A DNA stretch of 64,000 bases from Anthopleura xanthogrammica (GCA_964019055.1 OZ025208.1:2544001-2608000), one strand, 5' to 3'; counted from the stretch's first letter, positions 10,710 through 25,592 are shown. The notes: generated from the letters alone by a model not told the origin. A program made the numbers and translations.

Positions 10710-11412
10710 CAAGTAATAAAAAATAAGATGATAAAAATGTAAACTACAGAAAAAACGACAAACTATCTTAGTTTTTCTGACAATGTTTGCCGAATCAACG
10801 TCCTTGGCTTGTCAAGAGTTTCTGCAGCTAGTTTACAATTTTTTTGTCGATTGTTTACGAAATATTAGTTAACATTAAGTAATTCACCTTCTATGAAGTG
10901 TTTTCTACGGAACTGTCACGAAACTTCGTCGTAAGATTAAGAATCTTCCCTCGCTAAATCTCCTTTAGCAAGTCGCTAAAGTCGAAAAAATGCTTTCGTT
11001 CACTTAAAGACAGACATGACTTCGATTAAACGTATTTTTGGCATTGCAAAAATAAGAAAAAAATACTTCTTGATCCATCTTTGACAACATTGTTGCAATT
11101 TTTCTGTGCATTTGTGAGTAAGCAAAGCGTACGGGAACCCTGTGTATAGTGGTACACGGACGGACGTATGTATGTATTAACGTACGTACGTATGTATGTG
11201 TATGTATGTATGATTGGACAATAGAATGACGTAATCAATCCATGAAAAATCAACTCGATTGATTACCATTTTTTCTTAAGTATGGTGCTCCATTCGCGAG
11301 GGCCTTGGGCCGGCGCGGGAGCTCCGCTATTATCGGTAGTTTAATTCCCCATGATCACCATGGTTAAATACCGGTTTTGACCCCCGTTCCATGCCTCAAT
11401 AAGGGTACCACC

Positions 11413-12240
11413 CACGGGAATGTCAAAGGTCCCTATTTGTTCGTATTATTTTTTAATGACTTTTATAATCAGAAATAACCCCAAAGTTTCTTTATGTAAA
11501 TATGCAGATGATACCACTTTGCAAGTGTCAGTAAATAATACATCGGATTTATCTTGGGAAACGGTTAGATATTTTTTTAAACTGGTCAGAAACTAACTAT
11601 ATGAGTTCTAACCCTAAGAAATGCAATTAATTCAATATTAGGAAACAAGGACGTACTATTTTAATAGTACTATTTTAATTTTAATTAAAATTCTTATACA
11701 CCTAGTGTCAAAGTTCATATTTTTCGTACTCTGATTGGACGAAAGGGTATCACAGGAACGTGAACAAGTTTCGATGATTCCCTGGCAACGGCTCTCAGCA
11801 AGTAATAATATGTTATTTCCCGGGAAATAACAAAACCGGAAGTGAATTCACCGGAAACGTAAGAGTTTTTCTGAGTTTTTAATGTCAAGTAATCAAAAAA
11901 TTGAATAATTTTGTTGCGTTCTTTGACCCTTGGCATATAACAAAACACTTTTTGACTTGAACCCCGGGAAACATTGTCGTCTCGGGACCACAAAACACAC
12001 TGTTTCCCTCGGTCCCATTCAAATAGTGTTAATTATGAACCAGTTGAGGGTATCCGACAAGTTACTGAGCTAAAGCTTTTAGGGGTTATTCTACAGTCTG
12101 ATTGTAATTTTCGTCACACGTTCAATGGACGCTGAAAGAAGCTAATAAGTGCTTAGTAAGAAATATCATCTTTAGTAATACCTAAGGTTACGTATGCTAT
12201 CTCTGTATTAGGGGTCAGCTCATCAGGCCTTTCTACTATT
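11413..12240 (+). pseudogene. LINE reverse transcriptase fragment, interrupted
   Basis: Plus-strand translation across small frame breaks shows GPYLFVLFFNDF, then KYADDTTLQVSVNNTSD, which holds the RT catalytic Y-A-D-D box, and after about 12020 QVTELKLLGVILQSDCNF, the post-palm region of CR1/L2-group LINEs. Between about 11690 and 12010 the text is unrelated and is probably another insertion; it includes gtactctgattggac, a motif seen at the left ends of the hairpin elements. Heavily mutated. Confidence 0.6.
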
Positions 12241-12556
12241 CAGTGTTAATTAAATAGATGCCATAAGAGACGGTATTGTAGTGAACCTTATGACAGGTAT
12301 CACTACTTGAGAAATCTGATAAAAATTTATTTAGTAAAGTTAAAAATAATGACATGATTGCGACCTTTTGATCCACGAAAAACATTTTTTTCAAGGATTG
12401 CATGATAAGATCACACCTCACAAAGTTAATTTTCAGAGTCTCGTCCCTACATATTTCAAGCAAACAAAATTTTAAAGTCGTAGTTAAAGGAAGCAAAACA
12501 CAATTTTTTACAAACACGATAAGCAATGAGATAACAGCTTTGATTTTTTCCCTAAA

Positions 12557-13201
12557 GGTGACTGACTACTTAAGCAAGGAATATTTACAAAATGTTCTTA
12601 GAAAGATATTTTACATAAAATGTAACGCTGATTCAAAAAATGAAAAAAGAAAAATGGGGTGTCCCAAGCTCGTTTTGTAGATAATGAATTTTGAATATGA
12701 CCATCTTGACAAGATTTTGAAAGAAAAATGGCGGAAATTAAGCTTCGCACACAAAAACTCATAACTCAAAAATTAAAGAAGCTCTGGAAGCAATTTTCTC
12801 TGGACATCTACTTTAAACATTATTTGTGAAGATTAATTAAAAAACTTCGAACAAAGTGTTAAAAATAAGCTAAAAATTTAGCTCGTGTGAGCTCAATCAA
12901 CCAATAATCGTACTCAAATGAAGAAAACAAAAACACATAAAACGCTTTTTTTTATAAGTTTTAATAGTTACGTTTTTTTCAAACTTTCTCTAAAGATTGA
13001 TTTTACCTTTTGTTTTAGGAAATTCAAAGAAAAGTAGTCCCGTGAAAAATTCGGGGTTTTTGCCTTGTTGAAGTTCAAATCGTGTATGGTTCCTCAATAA
13101 AATTCTGACAGAATTTTGATAGTTATTATTCGGTTTTGAGCGATTTTTGTGCGCACGCACATCGTAGGCTCAAATTGAACGTTCAAAAGTAGTCAGTCAC
13201 C
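12557..13201. mobile_element. MITE candidate, TAA target site
   Basis: Terminal inverted repeats AGGTGACTGACTACTT / AAGTAGTCAGTCACCT bound about 645 bp of A/T-rich non-coding sequence, flanked on both sides by TAA. A 3-bp TWA target is typical of PIF/Harbinger elements; that assignment is an inference. Confidence 0.6.
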
Positions 13202-13292
13202 TTAAACATAATTTTATAACTACTTAATTCCAAAAAAGAACAAATGTATTCCTTAAATTCAAATAATTTACAATTTAGATGAAAACAACAAC

Positions 13293-13442
13293 AAAGAAAT
13301 GATACTTATTCCTTTAGACTCAACCATAAAACATCCAATCAGAACACAAACCGACCATCCAACCACAGCGCAGATGATCCGACGAGCGGTATCCTACAAA
13401 TGACTCTCAATCGTGAGACAAACGAATAAGTATCATTTCTTT
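13293..13442. mobile_element. Short (150-bp) inverted-repeat MITE candidate
   Basis: AAAGAAATGATACTTATTC at the left is repeated inverted at the right. No coding content. Flanking 13203-13292 and 13443-13740 show no feature. Confidence 0.5.
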
Positions 13443-13739
13443 ATTACATTTCCACGATCAATAATACTTTTCTTTATATTAAAAGAGCAATACTCATAAG
13501 TCACTTAAAAATCTGCAGTGAGCCATATTATTTCCGTAATAAGTCGATGCAGTTCGTGTTAGATTCAAAAGTGCTCTTCCCGCAACAAAATAGTAATTTC
13601 TACCCAAAAACACACACAGCATCGATAATCTGGGAAAGCCTGGATTTGGACTTATTTGCCTATTTGTCAATAAACAATTAAATGGCTTCTTGTAAGACTT
13701 CGGCTGGTTTAACCTCAACTATTCATTCATTCATTCTAT

Positions 13740-13816
13740 TCATTACTTTCTTGGAGATGTAGTTCATATATATATTTTTATAGTTATAGTTCGATTTCAT
13801 AATCTCTGTAAATAAA

Positions 13817-13852
<36 letters not shown>

Positions 13853-13868
13853 GTCTATCTATCTATCT
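13740..13868 (+). mobile_element. LINE 3' end with ATCT tail
   Basis: The sequence ctgtaaataaaatctatcta runs into 15 or so ATCT units (one CTGT variant). This is the form of a LINE 3' terminus with a microsatellite tail. The next LINE fragment starts directly after it. Confidence 0.5.
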
Positions 13869-14231
13869 AACAATAAAACGAATTAATGAAAAAACATTAT
13901 ATTAAGGCTTGGAAATCTAATTTAGTAAAATCAAGAAAATTAGAAGTATATAATTCAATAAAGAAAACCTATGAAACAGAAGATTACTTAAATACTATAC
14001 AAAACTTTGATCAACGAAGATGTTTCACAAAATTAAGAATTAGTAATCATAAATTAGCTATAGAGACAGGAAGATATGGAAAACAAAGGGTGGAGGTCGA
14101 ACAGAGACTTTGCATCTTTTGTAATCATAATCAAATCAAACAGAAGAACATATGCTATTAAAATGTTCTCTGTATTCAAATTTACGATCAAATCTATGCA
14201 ACAAGTTGACTGAACTAATATATATAAATAA

Positions 14232-16434
<2,203 letters not shown>

Positions 16435-16603
16435 TCGGAGGGAAGTTCTATCAAAAACCTATTGAAACGTCACGAGTGACGGGTCACCGTCTAAATATAT
16501 CTCAGCAAGAGGGCATAAATAGGAAAGGAAAACATCTTCTTCAATACCTATTATTTATCAATTATTCATTTAGCACTTACATTGTACTTTTCTTTTTCAT
16601 CAG

Positions 16604-16748
16604 CTTTTTCCTGGTAATATGGACTGGTATACTGTAAAGAAGAATGTCCTAGACAGTCCAGTTGACGCCAGATTTATAAGGTTTATACCAACGCAGCCTA
16701 GTGGCTGGAAGGTACTACGTGTGGAAGTATATGGACTCAAGAAGCTAG
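16604..16748 (+). CDS. Host gene exon: F5/8 type C domain, C-terminal part
   Basis: Acceptor cag before 16604, donor gtcagt after 16748; enters in phase 0 and leaves in phase 1. Encodes 48 residues beginning LFPGNMDWYTVKKNVL and continuing DARFIRFIPTQPSGWKVLRV with EVYGL. This is the strongly conserved end of an F5/8C (discoidin) domain (consensus: FxGNxD, then ARYxRixP, then lRxEvyGC). The usual terminal Cys is replaced by Leu. The N-terminal exons of this domain were not found in the window. F5/8C domains bind phospholipids, glycans or collagen outside the cell. Confidence 0.8.
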
Positions 16749-17272
16749 GTCAGTAGATATGATGGTTATCTATTCACCCTTTTTCCCAACCTTCCATCGA
16801 ATTTTTTAACGTCATTTTTTTATTTACATTTACGTTTTGACGTTTACATCAGTTGTTTTATCTTGTGTTTTTAAAACCCATCTATCAATTTATCCGTCTG
16901 TACGCACGTCTATAGAAAAGATGTGGCACAACAGGAATCCCAATTTCTAAATCATAAGCTATACTAATAAAATCGTTGACAGTAAGTACACACTGGTTTT
17001 CGAAATCTGAAAGTAGAATAAACGCTGTTTTAGTATCAGGAAAAAACTTTCTAAATTTGAAATTCTTTGCTTGATATCAACCTGACATATAGTTTTTGCA
17101 GAAAGAACTAGTTTTACAATGTCCCTAATAAGTTTTCTAGAAAAAAATTGCTTGATCTTCTTAAACATGGGCATTAAAATTATTTTTCAGCTAAAACAAA
17201 TTGATGGATTGATCAAAAAACTAACAGCAAAAAGAATTGTCGTTGTAATTCATCCCACGTTTTAACATAAAT
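16749..17272. other. Intron sequence, nothing recognised
   Basis: A/T-rich. No exon with plausible splice sites, TIR pair or coding pattern was seen. Confidence 0.5.
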
Positions 17273-17274
17273 AA

Positions 17275-17460
17275 ATGGATTGATGGATTGATGGATTGAT
17301 GGATTGATGGATTGATGGATTGATGGATTGATGGATTGATGGATTGATGGATTGATGGATTGATGGATTGATGGATTGATGGATTGATGGATTGATGGAT
17401 TGATGGATTGATGGATTGATGGATTGATGGATTGATGGATTGATGGATTGATGGATTGAT
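17275..17460. repeat. (GATTGATG)n octamer array
   Basis: About 23 tandem 8-bp units. It explains the minus-strand frames of repeated SINPSIHQ. Confidence 0.98.
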
Positions 17461-18597
17461 TGTGCAGCCATTGCCCAAGTCTTTCGAGTAGATGAATGGA
17501 AACAAAACAACATAACATAACCAGGGAAAACGTGTTTTTAGACTTTAGACTAGTGTTCCATAAACAGTTAACTGGCTTCCCGTAAGCTGGCTATTAAGAA
17601 ACACATCGGCTGGCTATTAAGAAACACATAGTTCAAGGCATATTAATCGTAGTTATATTCTTAACGACAATAATCTACACATAGGTATTAACACGCTCCT
17701 GGAACGCAAGTAATTATTTTGTTTAGCTGCTTATCCAAATATTTCGCCACTATTTGTCTTCCCGCTAATTTCTGACATTTCTGCTTAAGGATACAGGATA
17801 CCCCAAATTGCTTCAGAATGGCATTTTTTAAATTTTAACATTTTCTTAAAAGGAATGTTTTTTTCTTTCATAATCAAAAAAAAAAATTCTCAAAAAATTA
17901 TTTTTAAAAGAAGTTATAACAAAAAAACTATTGTTGAGTCCCGTAAGTGTTGATGTGTATCTGTCAACAGTGTATTACTTATTGACCTTTGGCGGCATCG
18001 TCCTAACATCGAATTTATTTAAACAATCCTTCGGTTGTATATATATTTTATCCTATGTTCAGTTTGTAACATCAACTAATTTTATTCTTCAACATCTCAC
18101 CTTAGAGTCGGTCCGTCTGTAGCAGTAAAATATACCTTTTGAATGGCAATGTCACTGATTAGCTAGTACTTCGATGAGTTCCCGCCAAAAGTGCTTCTTT
18201 CGCGGCCGAAGGTAAAGTGACCTGGTTAACATCTGTAATTTCAACTTTTGTTCCTGGTCTAAAGTATCCTGCTGCTTAATCCCCTAAGCAAACACACGGG
18301 CCACACCACTCCAAAGTTTTGGCTGATTTCTTGGAGACCAAATTCCGCATACGTGACTGTGCGTTTCGAGTTCCAGGTCAAAAGGATTTTCATGGATTTT
18401 TATGAGACTTGAGGAAAATCATCCCACATAATTGAACTTCAAAACCATTTCTCCGATTTTTTGTTTTTATTTCCGTTTAAAAGTTATCGCTTGTTTGGTT
18501 GAATAGACTGCATATTTTTCATACCTCCATCATTAGACTTGTATTCAAAGCGCTCTAGCGCGAACAAAATATCACTTTAAACCCCAATAAAGTATAT
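17461..18597. other. Intron sequence, nothing firmly recognised
   Basis: A short motif at about 17787 (ttaaggatacaggatacccc) resembles the end of the TTAA-flanked element at 23572, but I found no inverted partner. A poly-A-rich tract lies near 17875. Confidence 0.4.
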
Positions 18598-18795
18598 ATT
18601 TATGACTATGATTACTATTTTGTGGTTCACACGCCTGTTCGTTATGGTTATGACTATGATTACTATTTTGTGGTTCACACACCTGTTCGTTATGGTTATG
18701 ACTATGATTACGATTTTTTGGTTCACACGCTTATTCGTAATGATTATGACTATGATTACGATTTTGTGGTTCACACGCCTGTTCGTTATGATTAT
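18598..18795. repeat. 48-bp minisatellite, four copies
   Basis: Units start near 18600, 18648, 18696 and 18743 with ttatgactatgatta and include tggttcacac. Both strands are open by chance because the period is a multiple of three. Confidence 0.9.
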
Positions 18796-20400
18796 GGCAT
18801 GTTTGTATTATTTCATACCTCGATATAGCAAAAATAGGTCACGACATCGCCTTATTGAGAATGCTACGCATTTTTCTTTGTCGAATACGCATTATGAGTA
18901 ATTGAAAAACAGTGGAAGAGTCGAAGAGCCAATCAAAAATTAGATTTTAATGACGTCAAATTTCAAAGAAATGTTGTATTAGTTTAATCTTACATAGCAG
19001 CGAGATTTTTCCTTTACACGTAAACTACGGTTAAAAGAAGCTGGAAAATGCTCTATAAACTTTGACAGAAAGGCAAAAAGGCACCATTTTCAGTTTTGCC
19101 TCTTGGGTTGAAAATGCTATAATGAGCAGGAGATAAATTCCTGGCAAACAATAATAGATACATTCCTTGGCAAACAGCCAATCGGAGATCGAAGTATTGA
19201 TAAAGTTCTTTTACAAGGTACTGGGATGTTTTCACGCTTCTTTCATCATTTAACCACGAAACGCAAAAATCGAGATAAGATATCCTTGAAAGCGATTCTG
19301 AACCCAATGATGCACTTCCTTAAACATTTTGACTGGCTTGTGTTTATGAAATGAATAGAAAAGTAAAGAAATAATATGTTAAGAGGGTCTAAATGAAAAA
19401 TCTTAGTCTATCAGGTTCTTAATCACTAGGTTCTGATTAGTTATCACTTTTTGGAAATAAAGAAAAAATAAATGTTTGATCAATTAATAAACGTTACGTT
19501 TTATTTTTCGTTCATGAATTCTGAAGTTTGATTACACAAACCTGAATACTCGTTTTTACGGCAAAGTTATTTCGCCAAATGGAGCGGTCCAAAAAAGGCT
19601 GAATCACGGATCAAGGAAAACCTCTTTACCACACTGCTCGGCGAATAAGATGCCGGTTTGCAAACAAGGTATTTTAAGTGCGTCATTGATTTTAAAAATC
19701 CCGCAGTTTTGGAAGAAAAAGAGTGACGTTTGTGCAGGGAATTTTTTTGAAGAAATAGAAAACGCACACGCGTGCTGTGTGCAGTCATAAAGCACGTGGA
19801 AATATCAGAACACGAGAGAAGTATTAGGACAAGCACAACGCGTAAAGGAGTACTTTTCTACACTTCTCGAGTATTCTGACAATCCACAGGTATTTTATTA
19901 ATTCACTCAGCACAGCAAGCAAGTTTTTTCTTTTTTTAAATTAATACAAATACTCTCCCGTGATGTAAGCTGTCATAATGCACGCACCCTCAAACACTCA
20001 TAAAGCGTGGTATAACAGCTATTTTATAATGTCTTGTTTTCACTTACAAGGGATTGTATTGTTGTAAAGAATAGGAAGTAATTGCTCGTGCTTACGTGTA
20101 TTTGATTAAAATTAAAGAAAGACTTACGGTAAATTATACAATAAGGAGTTCTTAATTCGTGTTTTTTTGTCATCCAGTTATGATATATGTAAATAAGAAA
20201 GGAACCTTCATTTCTCATATATTTTGTAGAAAAAAACAATCGGGTTGATTGAGGGTGGGTGCCGAGGATTTTTTACTGCGTTTTGCATACGAAGACGGAA
20301 TGCTTGAAATGACATTGTTTTTGTCAAGATTGCACCTAAAGACGGATAAACATATGAACTTTTAAACCGGTCTTTGTCGAGCATGATATTAAAGGAGCAT
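18796..20400. other. Intron sequence, nothing recognised
   Basis: Short minus-strand frames at 19053-19307 and 19567-19836 carry no recognisable motif and lack supporting codon or splice structure. Confidence 0.4.
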
Positions 20401-21562
20401 GATATTAACCGAGCGCGAGGTCTGTACGGGAAAATATCAGACCGAGGTCTTAACAGTACGGACCGAGCGCAGCGAGGTCCGTACAAAAAAGAACGAGGTC
20501 TGATATTTTCTTGTTAAGACCGAGCAAGCGAGGTTAGTAAATCGTTTATTATATGGCTGGGTTTTTTTTAGCTGCGTCGATAAAAAAACACGCGAACTTC
20601 TGGTATCGCGCGAATATCGATTGGCCAGGTATCGATCGTTTCCAACTAGCAAAACAAATTAAGTCAAACTGCCAAATCTTGCGTTTATTATATCAGGAAA
20701 CTGCTATTTTTTTACACAAAGGACTTTAAAGACCTTTCAGACCGATGTCACAGAAGTCCAAGCACTGCTTTTAAATGTTTTTAAGTGTTTTTTTTTAAAC
20801 AATCGTAAAAGAACTAAGCTCATTCATCGAATTGGAACAAACTAAACAAGAACTTGTTTAACAGATGGTCTATGGGTCGTTAGATGGTAAGCTTTCAATC
20901 TCTGTGTTTTTTCCAAGGCTGTTTAAATATTTATGGAGTATGTTCATGTCCGACTTGGTTTTTCTAATCGTATTTTTAGCTTTCTGGTTTGTAACGAAGT
21001 TTTTTGACTGTTAGGAGCTGTGTTTTCATATTGTTGGTTTTCAATAATGTAGTCAAAGATGGATCAAGAAGTATTTTTTTCTTATTTTTGCAATGCGAAA
21101 AATACGTTTAATCGAAGTCATGTCTGTCTTAAAGTAAACAAAAACAATTTTTCGACTTTAGTGACTTGCTAAAGAAGATTTAGCGAGGGAAAGCGAGGGA
21201 AGATTCTTAATCTTACGATGAAGTTTCGTGACTGAAACTTCAGTGAGAGAAAAAGTGACCTGTAGACCAGAAAAACCTGATTATACTACAAGAGTGATAT
21301 TTCAGTTCCGTAGAAAACACTTCATAGAAGGTAAATTCATTAAAAAAATCATAATTTCTTTGTTCGCTTTTTGTTTTCTTTTGCTTAAAAAATTCTTGTG
21401 TAACGAGAAAAAATGTCAAATTTCGCGACGTGAAGATTGTAAACAAACTCGCAAATTTGAAATACGATCCGGACCAATTGTCATGGTAACGGTCTGAGAT
21501 GCGAAAATCTCAGACCGGAAATCAGCGAATCAGAGCGCGCGTACTATCGTAGCTATATAATA
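20400..21562 (-). mobile_element. Hairpin-ended element, minus strand, with an R fragment nested in it
   Basis: Read on the minus strand, the left end (near 21562) is ttatatagctacgatagtac followed by gcgcgctctgattcgctg, like the left ends at 1480, 39685 and 41300. The right end is a hairpin at about 20425-20510 with arms aaaatatcagacc and ggtctgatatttt and a loop rich in gaccgagcgcagcgaggtcc. An R-family fragment occupies 21048-21335. Confidence 0.5.
21048..21335 (-). mobile_element. Family R repeat, copy C (inverted fragment)
   Basis: Reverse complement of R copies A, B and D: contains aaagatggatcaagaagtat, aatcgaagtcatgtctgtct, tgacttgctaaagaagattt and cagttccgtagaaaacactt. It stops before the GTAT array. 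Confidence 0.75.
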
Positions 21563-22329
21563 AATGTACAAACTATTGATTTCAAACTGGTTAAGTATTA
21601 TATTTACTTCACAGCACAAAGCGTGACATTAGACATACCTACCATGTCATGCATTACGTGACACGATAATGTTGACTGTCATCTGACTGAAGTAGAATAT
21701 ACCAAACTGATCAGCTCTACTGCCGAAGAAAGCATATTATGGCCCTTTACGCGAAATTGAACATGCTTTTTGGTTACTCCAATTGAAATATCAGAGGATA
21801 ACTGAATATTTTTTCTTACATTGTCCTTGTAATAGATCGATTTCACTGACGCCGGTTTCTGAGCCTTATATTGAAGATGATTGAATAAAAGGTCTTGCAC
21901 CCGAAAGAGAGGTCAAAACAATGTATCTCTAACAAATTGTGAGATATAAGAGACGATCTAAAGTACTTGTTATTTGTTGTGAAACGTTTGGGTCCGCCAT
22001 CTTGGTGTACCTTTGTTGTACATCAAAATGGCGGCCAAATTACCAAGGATAAAAATTACGTTTAATATATATTTTTAATGCCCTGTTTGCTCAATAGGAA
22101 TATTCATCATTCAAAATTATTCATTATTTAAGAATTTCACCCTAAAAAAAGTCAAAAATGTACTATTTGAAAGGTATTTGCCACATTGTCTGACTTTAGA
22201 AAATGCTAAAGAAAATAGATAGATAGTTAATTTCTAAAAGCATCGCAACCTACAGGGTTGAAGTACGCTAATATTTACAAGTATAAAAACTATAAGAAAC
22301 TAAATATATGCCAAAATATCAAATATATA
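21563..22329. other. Intron sequence, nothing recognised
   Basis: No coding, TIR or tandem structure seen beyond short A/T-rich runs. Confidence 0.4.
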
Positions 22330-23150
22330 CTAATAAGGAAATGAAGATATATACGCGAAATTGTTAATAATTACTACTAGATCAAAAACTACTGTATAAA
22401 ATTTAAAATCTAGGGTCGTGATGTATTTAGGCCTTAAGGCATTATGAATAATAAAACTATTTCGAAATCTATTGGTCTTAAAGACAGGCCTAAAACTACA
22501 CTTCTTCACTAAAGCGCGAGTACACGAATTAGGCGCCGGGAGCAGCTTTCGCAATCTAAGGTCAGGTGACTCAATAATAGTAGAAAAAAGCTTATCTGTC
22601 AATTCTTGACGGCGATCAGATAGCATGTTAAGGCGTGCAAAAGCTAGATCCTCCTTATAAGAAAAAGAAGGCAAAATTATGCGCATTGCTCGCTTTTGGA
22701 CAAACTCAAGATCATGTAAAAGATAATCAGGCAGGCTAACGTGAAACACAGGGCACGCATATTCAGCAATGGGACGTATACACGTACGGAAAATTGAACC
22801 AATTCGCCGGTTCCCAAACTAGAGCGCTTAAGCTGAGATAAGCAGTATAAACGTTTCCTGACTTTCTTATTCATTTATATGGTTATTCCATTTAAGATCA
22901 TTTGAAACAAGGAGGCCTAGGATTTTAGTATTGGAAAAATATCAATTTGCTTATCATTAATGACAACAGGGTCAAAAGAAGTGTTCTTCGTACTAAAACT
23001 AATACACAGTTCCTTGCATTTTGAATCATTGAGCTGGAACTTGTTCATGTTGGTGCAATGAGCCAAATTAAGACCTAAGCATCGGAAATACACACATTTT
23101 TTGTGAAGACTTTCCTCGATGATATCAACAAAATATCTAATAAACGGTTT
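22330..23150 (-). pseudogene. LINE reverse transcriptase C-terminal fragment
   Basis: Minus strand, with frame breaks. From about 23060: KFQLNDSKCKELCISF, then LGLLVSNDLKWNNHIN, KKVRKRLYCLSQLKRSS, and after a shift RPIAEYACPVFHVSLPDYLL and LEFVQKRAMRIILPSFSY. This is the region after the RT catalytic box in CR1/Jockey-type LINEs. The 5' part including the YADD box is missing. Confidence 0.8.
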
Positions 23151-23517
23151 TAGGTGATAAATAGCTTTATGATGACGTAATGTGAAATATATCTATAAGT
23201 ACACCATTCATTTAATATTTAATATAATAACGAGTGGTTTAATACATTTTCTCGCGTATTTCTCTACTGTATTACACCTAGAGTTGACTAAAATGGTCTC
23301 TGATAAGGGGGATTCTTTTTCAAAACTATTTTTGTCCTGTTTTGATGTTTTTTCTTCGAAAACAGGGGCAGATCCAGGGATGGGTGCAGGGGTTGAGCAG
23401 CCCCTGGATCGACTGTGTGCCCCTATTTTGAAGATTACCATTACGAAACAATGTTTTTTTTGTTTTTTTTATTCTGTTGGTTGCACCTCTCCCTGGCCGA
23501 CTTTGTGTCCCTATTTT

Positions 23518-24745
23518 TTAGAGTGACACTGTGGACTGTTTTAAGTCTAGACTCAAAACGTTCTTGTTTAAGGTATCAGGATACGTTTGAGGCCTTCGAG
23601 ATTACTTTACGCGCGAGCCAAATTTCTCGCTGCCTTTTCAATATTAATATATAAAAGTATACATTTTCTGAAAGGTAAATAAACGTAGTTTTTAAAAATC
23701 AATATGGAATTTTCTGTTTTAAGACACTTAAAATGTTATTGGGTTTCTCCGCAGTTTTTGAGTGACCAAAATATCGTTTTAAAAACATTCTAGCTCTTTC
23801 GGATTACATTGGATCGAACTGAAACTTTGGATTATGATAAATAGCAATACGATCTAAACAACAGTGTCTCCGATTTTTGAAATGTTTTTTTATTCAAAAG
23901 ATATTGTCTATTTTGCAATCATAACCACCGAAATTTCAAACTTCTGGATTTAATGCGTCATTGCGGACGATCTAACAAAGATATCAAAAATCTGAGACAC
24001 AGTTTTGAAGCTCATTATCCACAGAGTATGCTAATGTCATTTTGATCGACATAGCGGAAATTTTGACCCTGCGGGAAGTCGTCGAATGAAGTGAGGTAGA
24101 ATGTCACTTTGAACCCAATAGCTTTTTTTGTGTTCCAAAACAGACAATTATAAATATATATTCGAAAACTACATTTATTTAGCTTTCAGAAAATGTATAC
24201 TTTTATGACAAAATATTGTAAAGCCTGTGCGAAATTTGAGGTAGCGCGTATAGGGATCCTAATCATATCCTGATACCTTAATTTAGCTTTTAAGTAGTGT
24301 TTGTTAGTTTTCTATATAACCTACATATATGTAAATGCAACGAATATTACAAACAGTTTTTATCTCAGAACCATTGCATTAACGTTGGAACTCTTCCTAA
24401 TCTATTTTACATTTTTATGTATTATTTATTATTTATTATTATTCTATTTTATTATGTTGTGAGTTTTCATATATGTATGTTTATATGTATATATGCCGGA
24501 CCGGAGGGATTCTGCCGCTTTAGATGTATATATGTTCTTTGTTCTTGAGAGCCGGAATTTTTAGAGACGGGGAACATGTGTGTATCTGGGGTTGCGGGGT
24601 TTTTTGGTTGGGTGTATGTATGGATGTATGTATATGTATGTATGTATATTATATATATATAAATATTTATTTTTATCTATATTTTCTCACAATTGTAAAG
24701 CGCCTTAGAATATTTTATAATTTAGGCGCTATATAAATTATTAAA
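23518..24745 (+). mobile_element. LINE 3' end (CR1/L2-like), split by a TTAA element
   Basis: The last codons lie on both sides of a 706-bp insertion. Left: VDCFKSRLKTFLF up to 23571. Right: NLAFK and a TAG at 24296-24298. The 3' UTR ends with ttgtaaagcgccttagaa and ggcgctatataaattatt, a tail motif that recurs inverted in the LINE at 47330. Confidence 0.75.
23572..24277. mobile_element. TTAA-flanked MITE with long inverted ends
   Basis: Starts ggtatcaggata and ends tatcctgatacc. The inverted similarity extends about 150 bp inward (both arms include aaaagtatacattttctgaa). TTAA occurs on each side (23568-23571, 24278-24281), and removing the element with one TTAA restores an open LINE frame. 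TTAA targeting is characteristic of piggyBac elements. No transposase is present. Confidence 0.8.
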
Positions 24746-25547
24746 TTATATTATTTTATAATTTGCATATTGCAAGATATCCGACAAAAGGTTAGATATT
24801 TTTCTTTTCGTTGAGCGTTTTCGTGGGCAGGTGCCCCTACAATGGCACACTCCCCCAGAAAACAATTCTGCATCCGCCATTGATAAATACTGCGAAAAAA
24901 ATGTTATTTTTGTAATTCCTTCATTTACCTTCATTCGTCTTTGGTTTTTGGAGATTTTCAGTTCCCACTGTTTGTTTTTCGGGCTTGAAGCAAAACAATC
25001 AATAACAAAATATATTACTTGTAAGATTATTTTTAATTTTTTTTAATTGATAAAAAAATGCTGAATCACCGTCTTAAACATCAGCATCTTAGCTGATTTT
25101 TCTTACTTCAGTGTTTTGCTTTATTTCATTTCTTGATTGGCTTTCGAACTGCATTAGTTCATTGTAACTGTAGTCTGTTGAGTTCACTATAAAATAGCGA
25201 TGTAATCTTAAGAGAAATATAACCTTTCCGCTCTTCATTTTAAGACGTGAAATGCCTCCACACAGCTGAGCAGCAGATAAACGCATTATTTGAGCCGAAA
25301 GGGTAGTTGGCCGGCCGTTTTTGAACAAGACTTGTTGAGTCGTGCCAGTATTTGTCTGATTATTTCCTCGAAATTTACAAAAATCTAAAAAAACGAAAAA
25401 CAAAACAAAACAAAACTGGAAAAAAAAAAACAAGAAAAAAGGCGAAAAGAAAAGAACACCAACAAAAAATGAAATAGGTAGTCTTTACAAGAATTAGTCT
25501 TGAATAAACATTAAAAGTATTTCGGAAATATGTTTACCTCACGACGT
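24746..25547. other. Intron sequence, nothing recognised
   Basis: A/T-rich with homopolymer runs (about 25380-25440). No feature supported. Confidence 0.4.
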
Positions 25548-25549
25548 CA

Positions 25550-25592
<43 letters not shown>

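Larger units (their letters stand above)
3930..11335 (+). mobile_element. Family R repeat, copy B, interrupted by two insertions
   Basis: Segments 3930-4370, 4893-5875 and 10715-11335 are collinear with copy D (about 45690-50445). Gaps between segments are filled by a Penelope-like element (4371-4882) and an LTR retrotransposon (5876-10709). The left end reads aaagcggagctccc and the right end cgcgggagctccgct, an imperfect inverted repeat that suggests a DNA-type element with TIRs. No coding capacity was recognised in the R segments themselves. Confidence 0.65.

Noticed and set aside
17213..17518. ORFs of repeated PSIHQSIN
   Set aside because: Octamer array translation.
18577..18901. Four-repeat ORFs on both strands
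   Set aside because: A 48-bp minisatellite keeps the frame because its period is a multiple of three.
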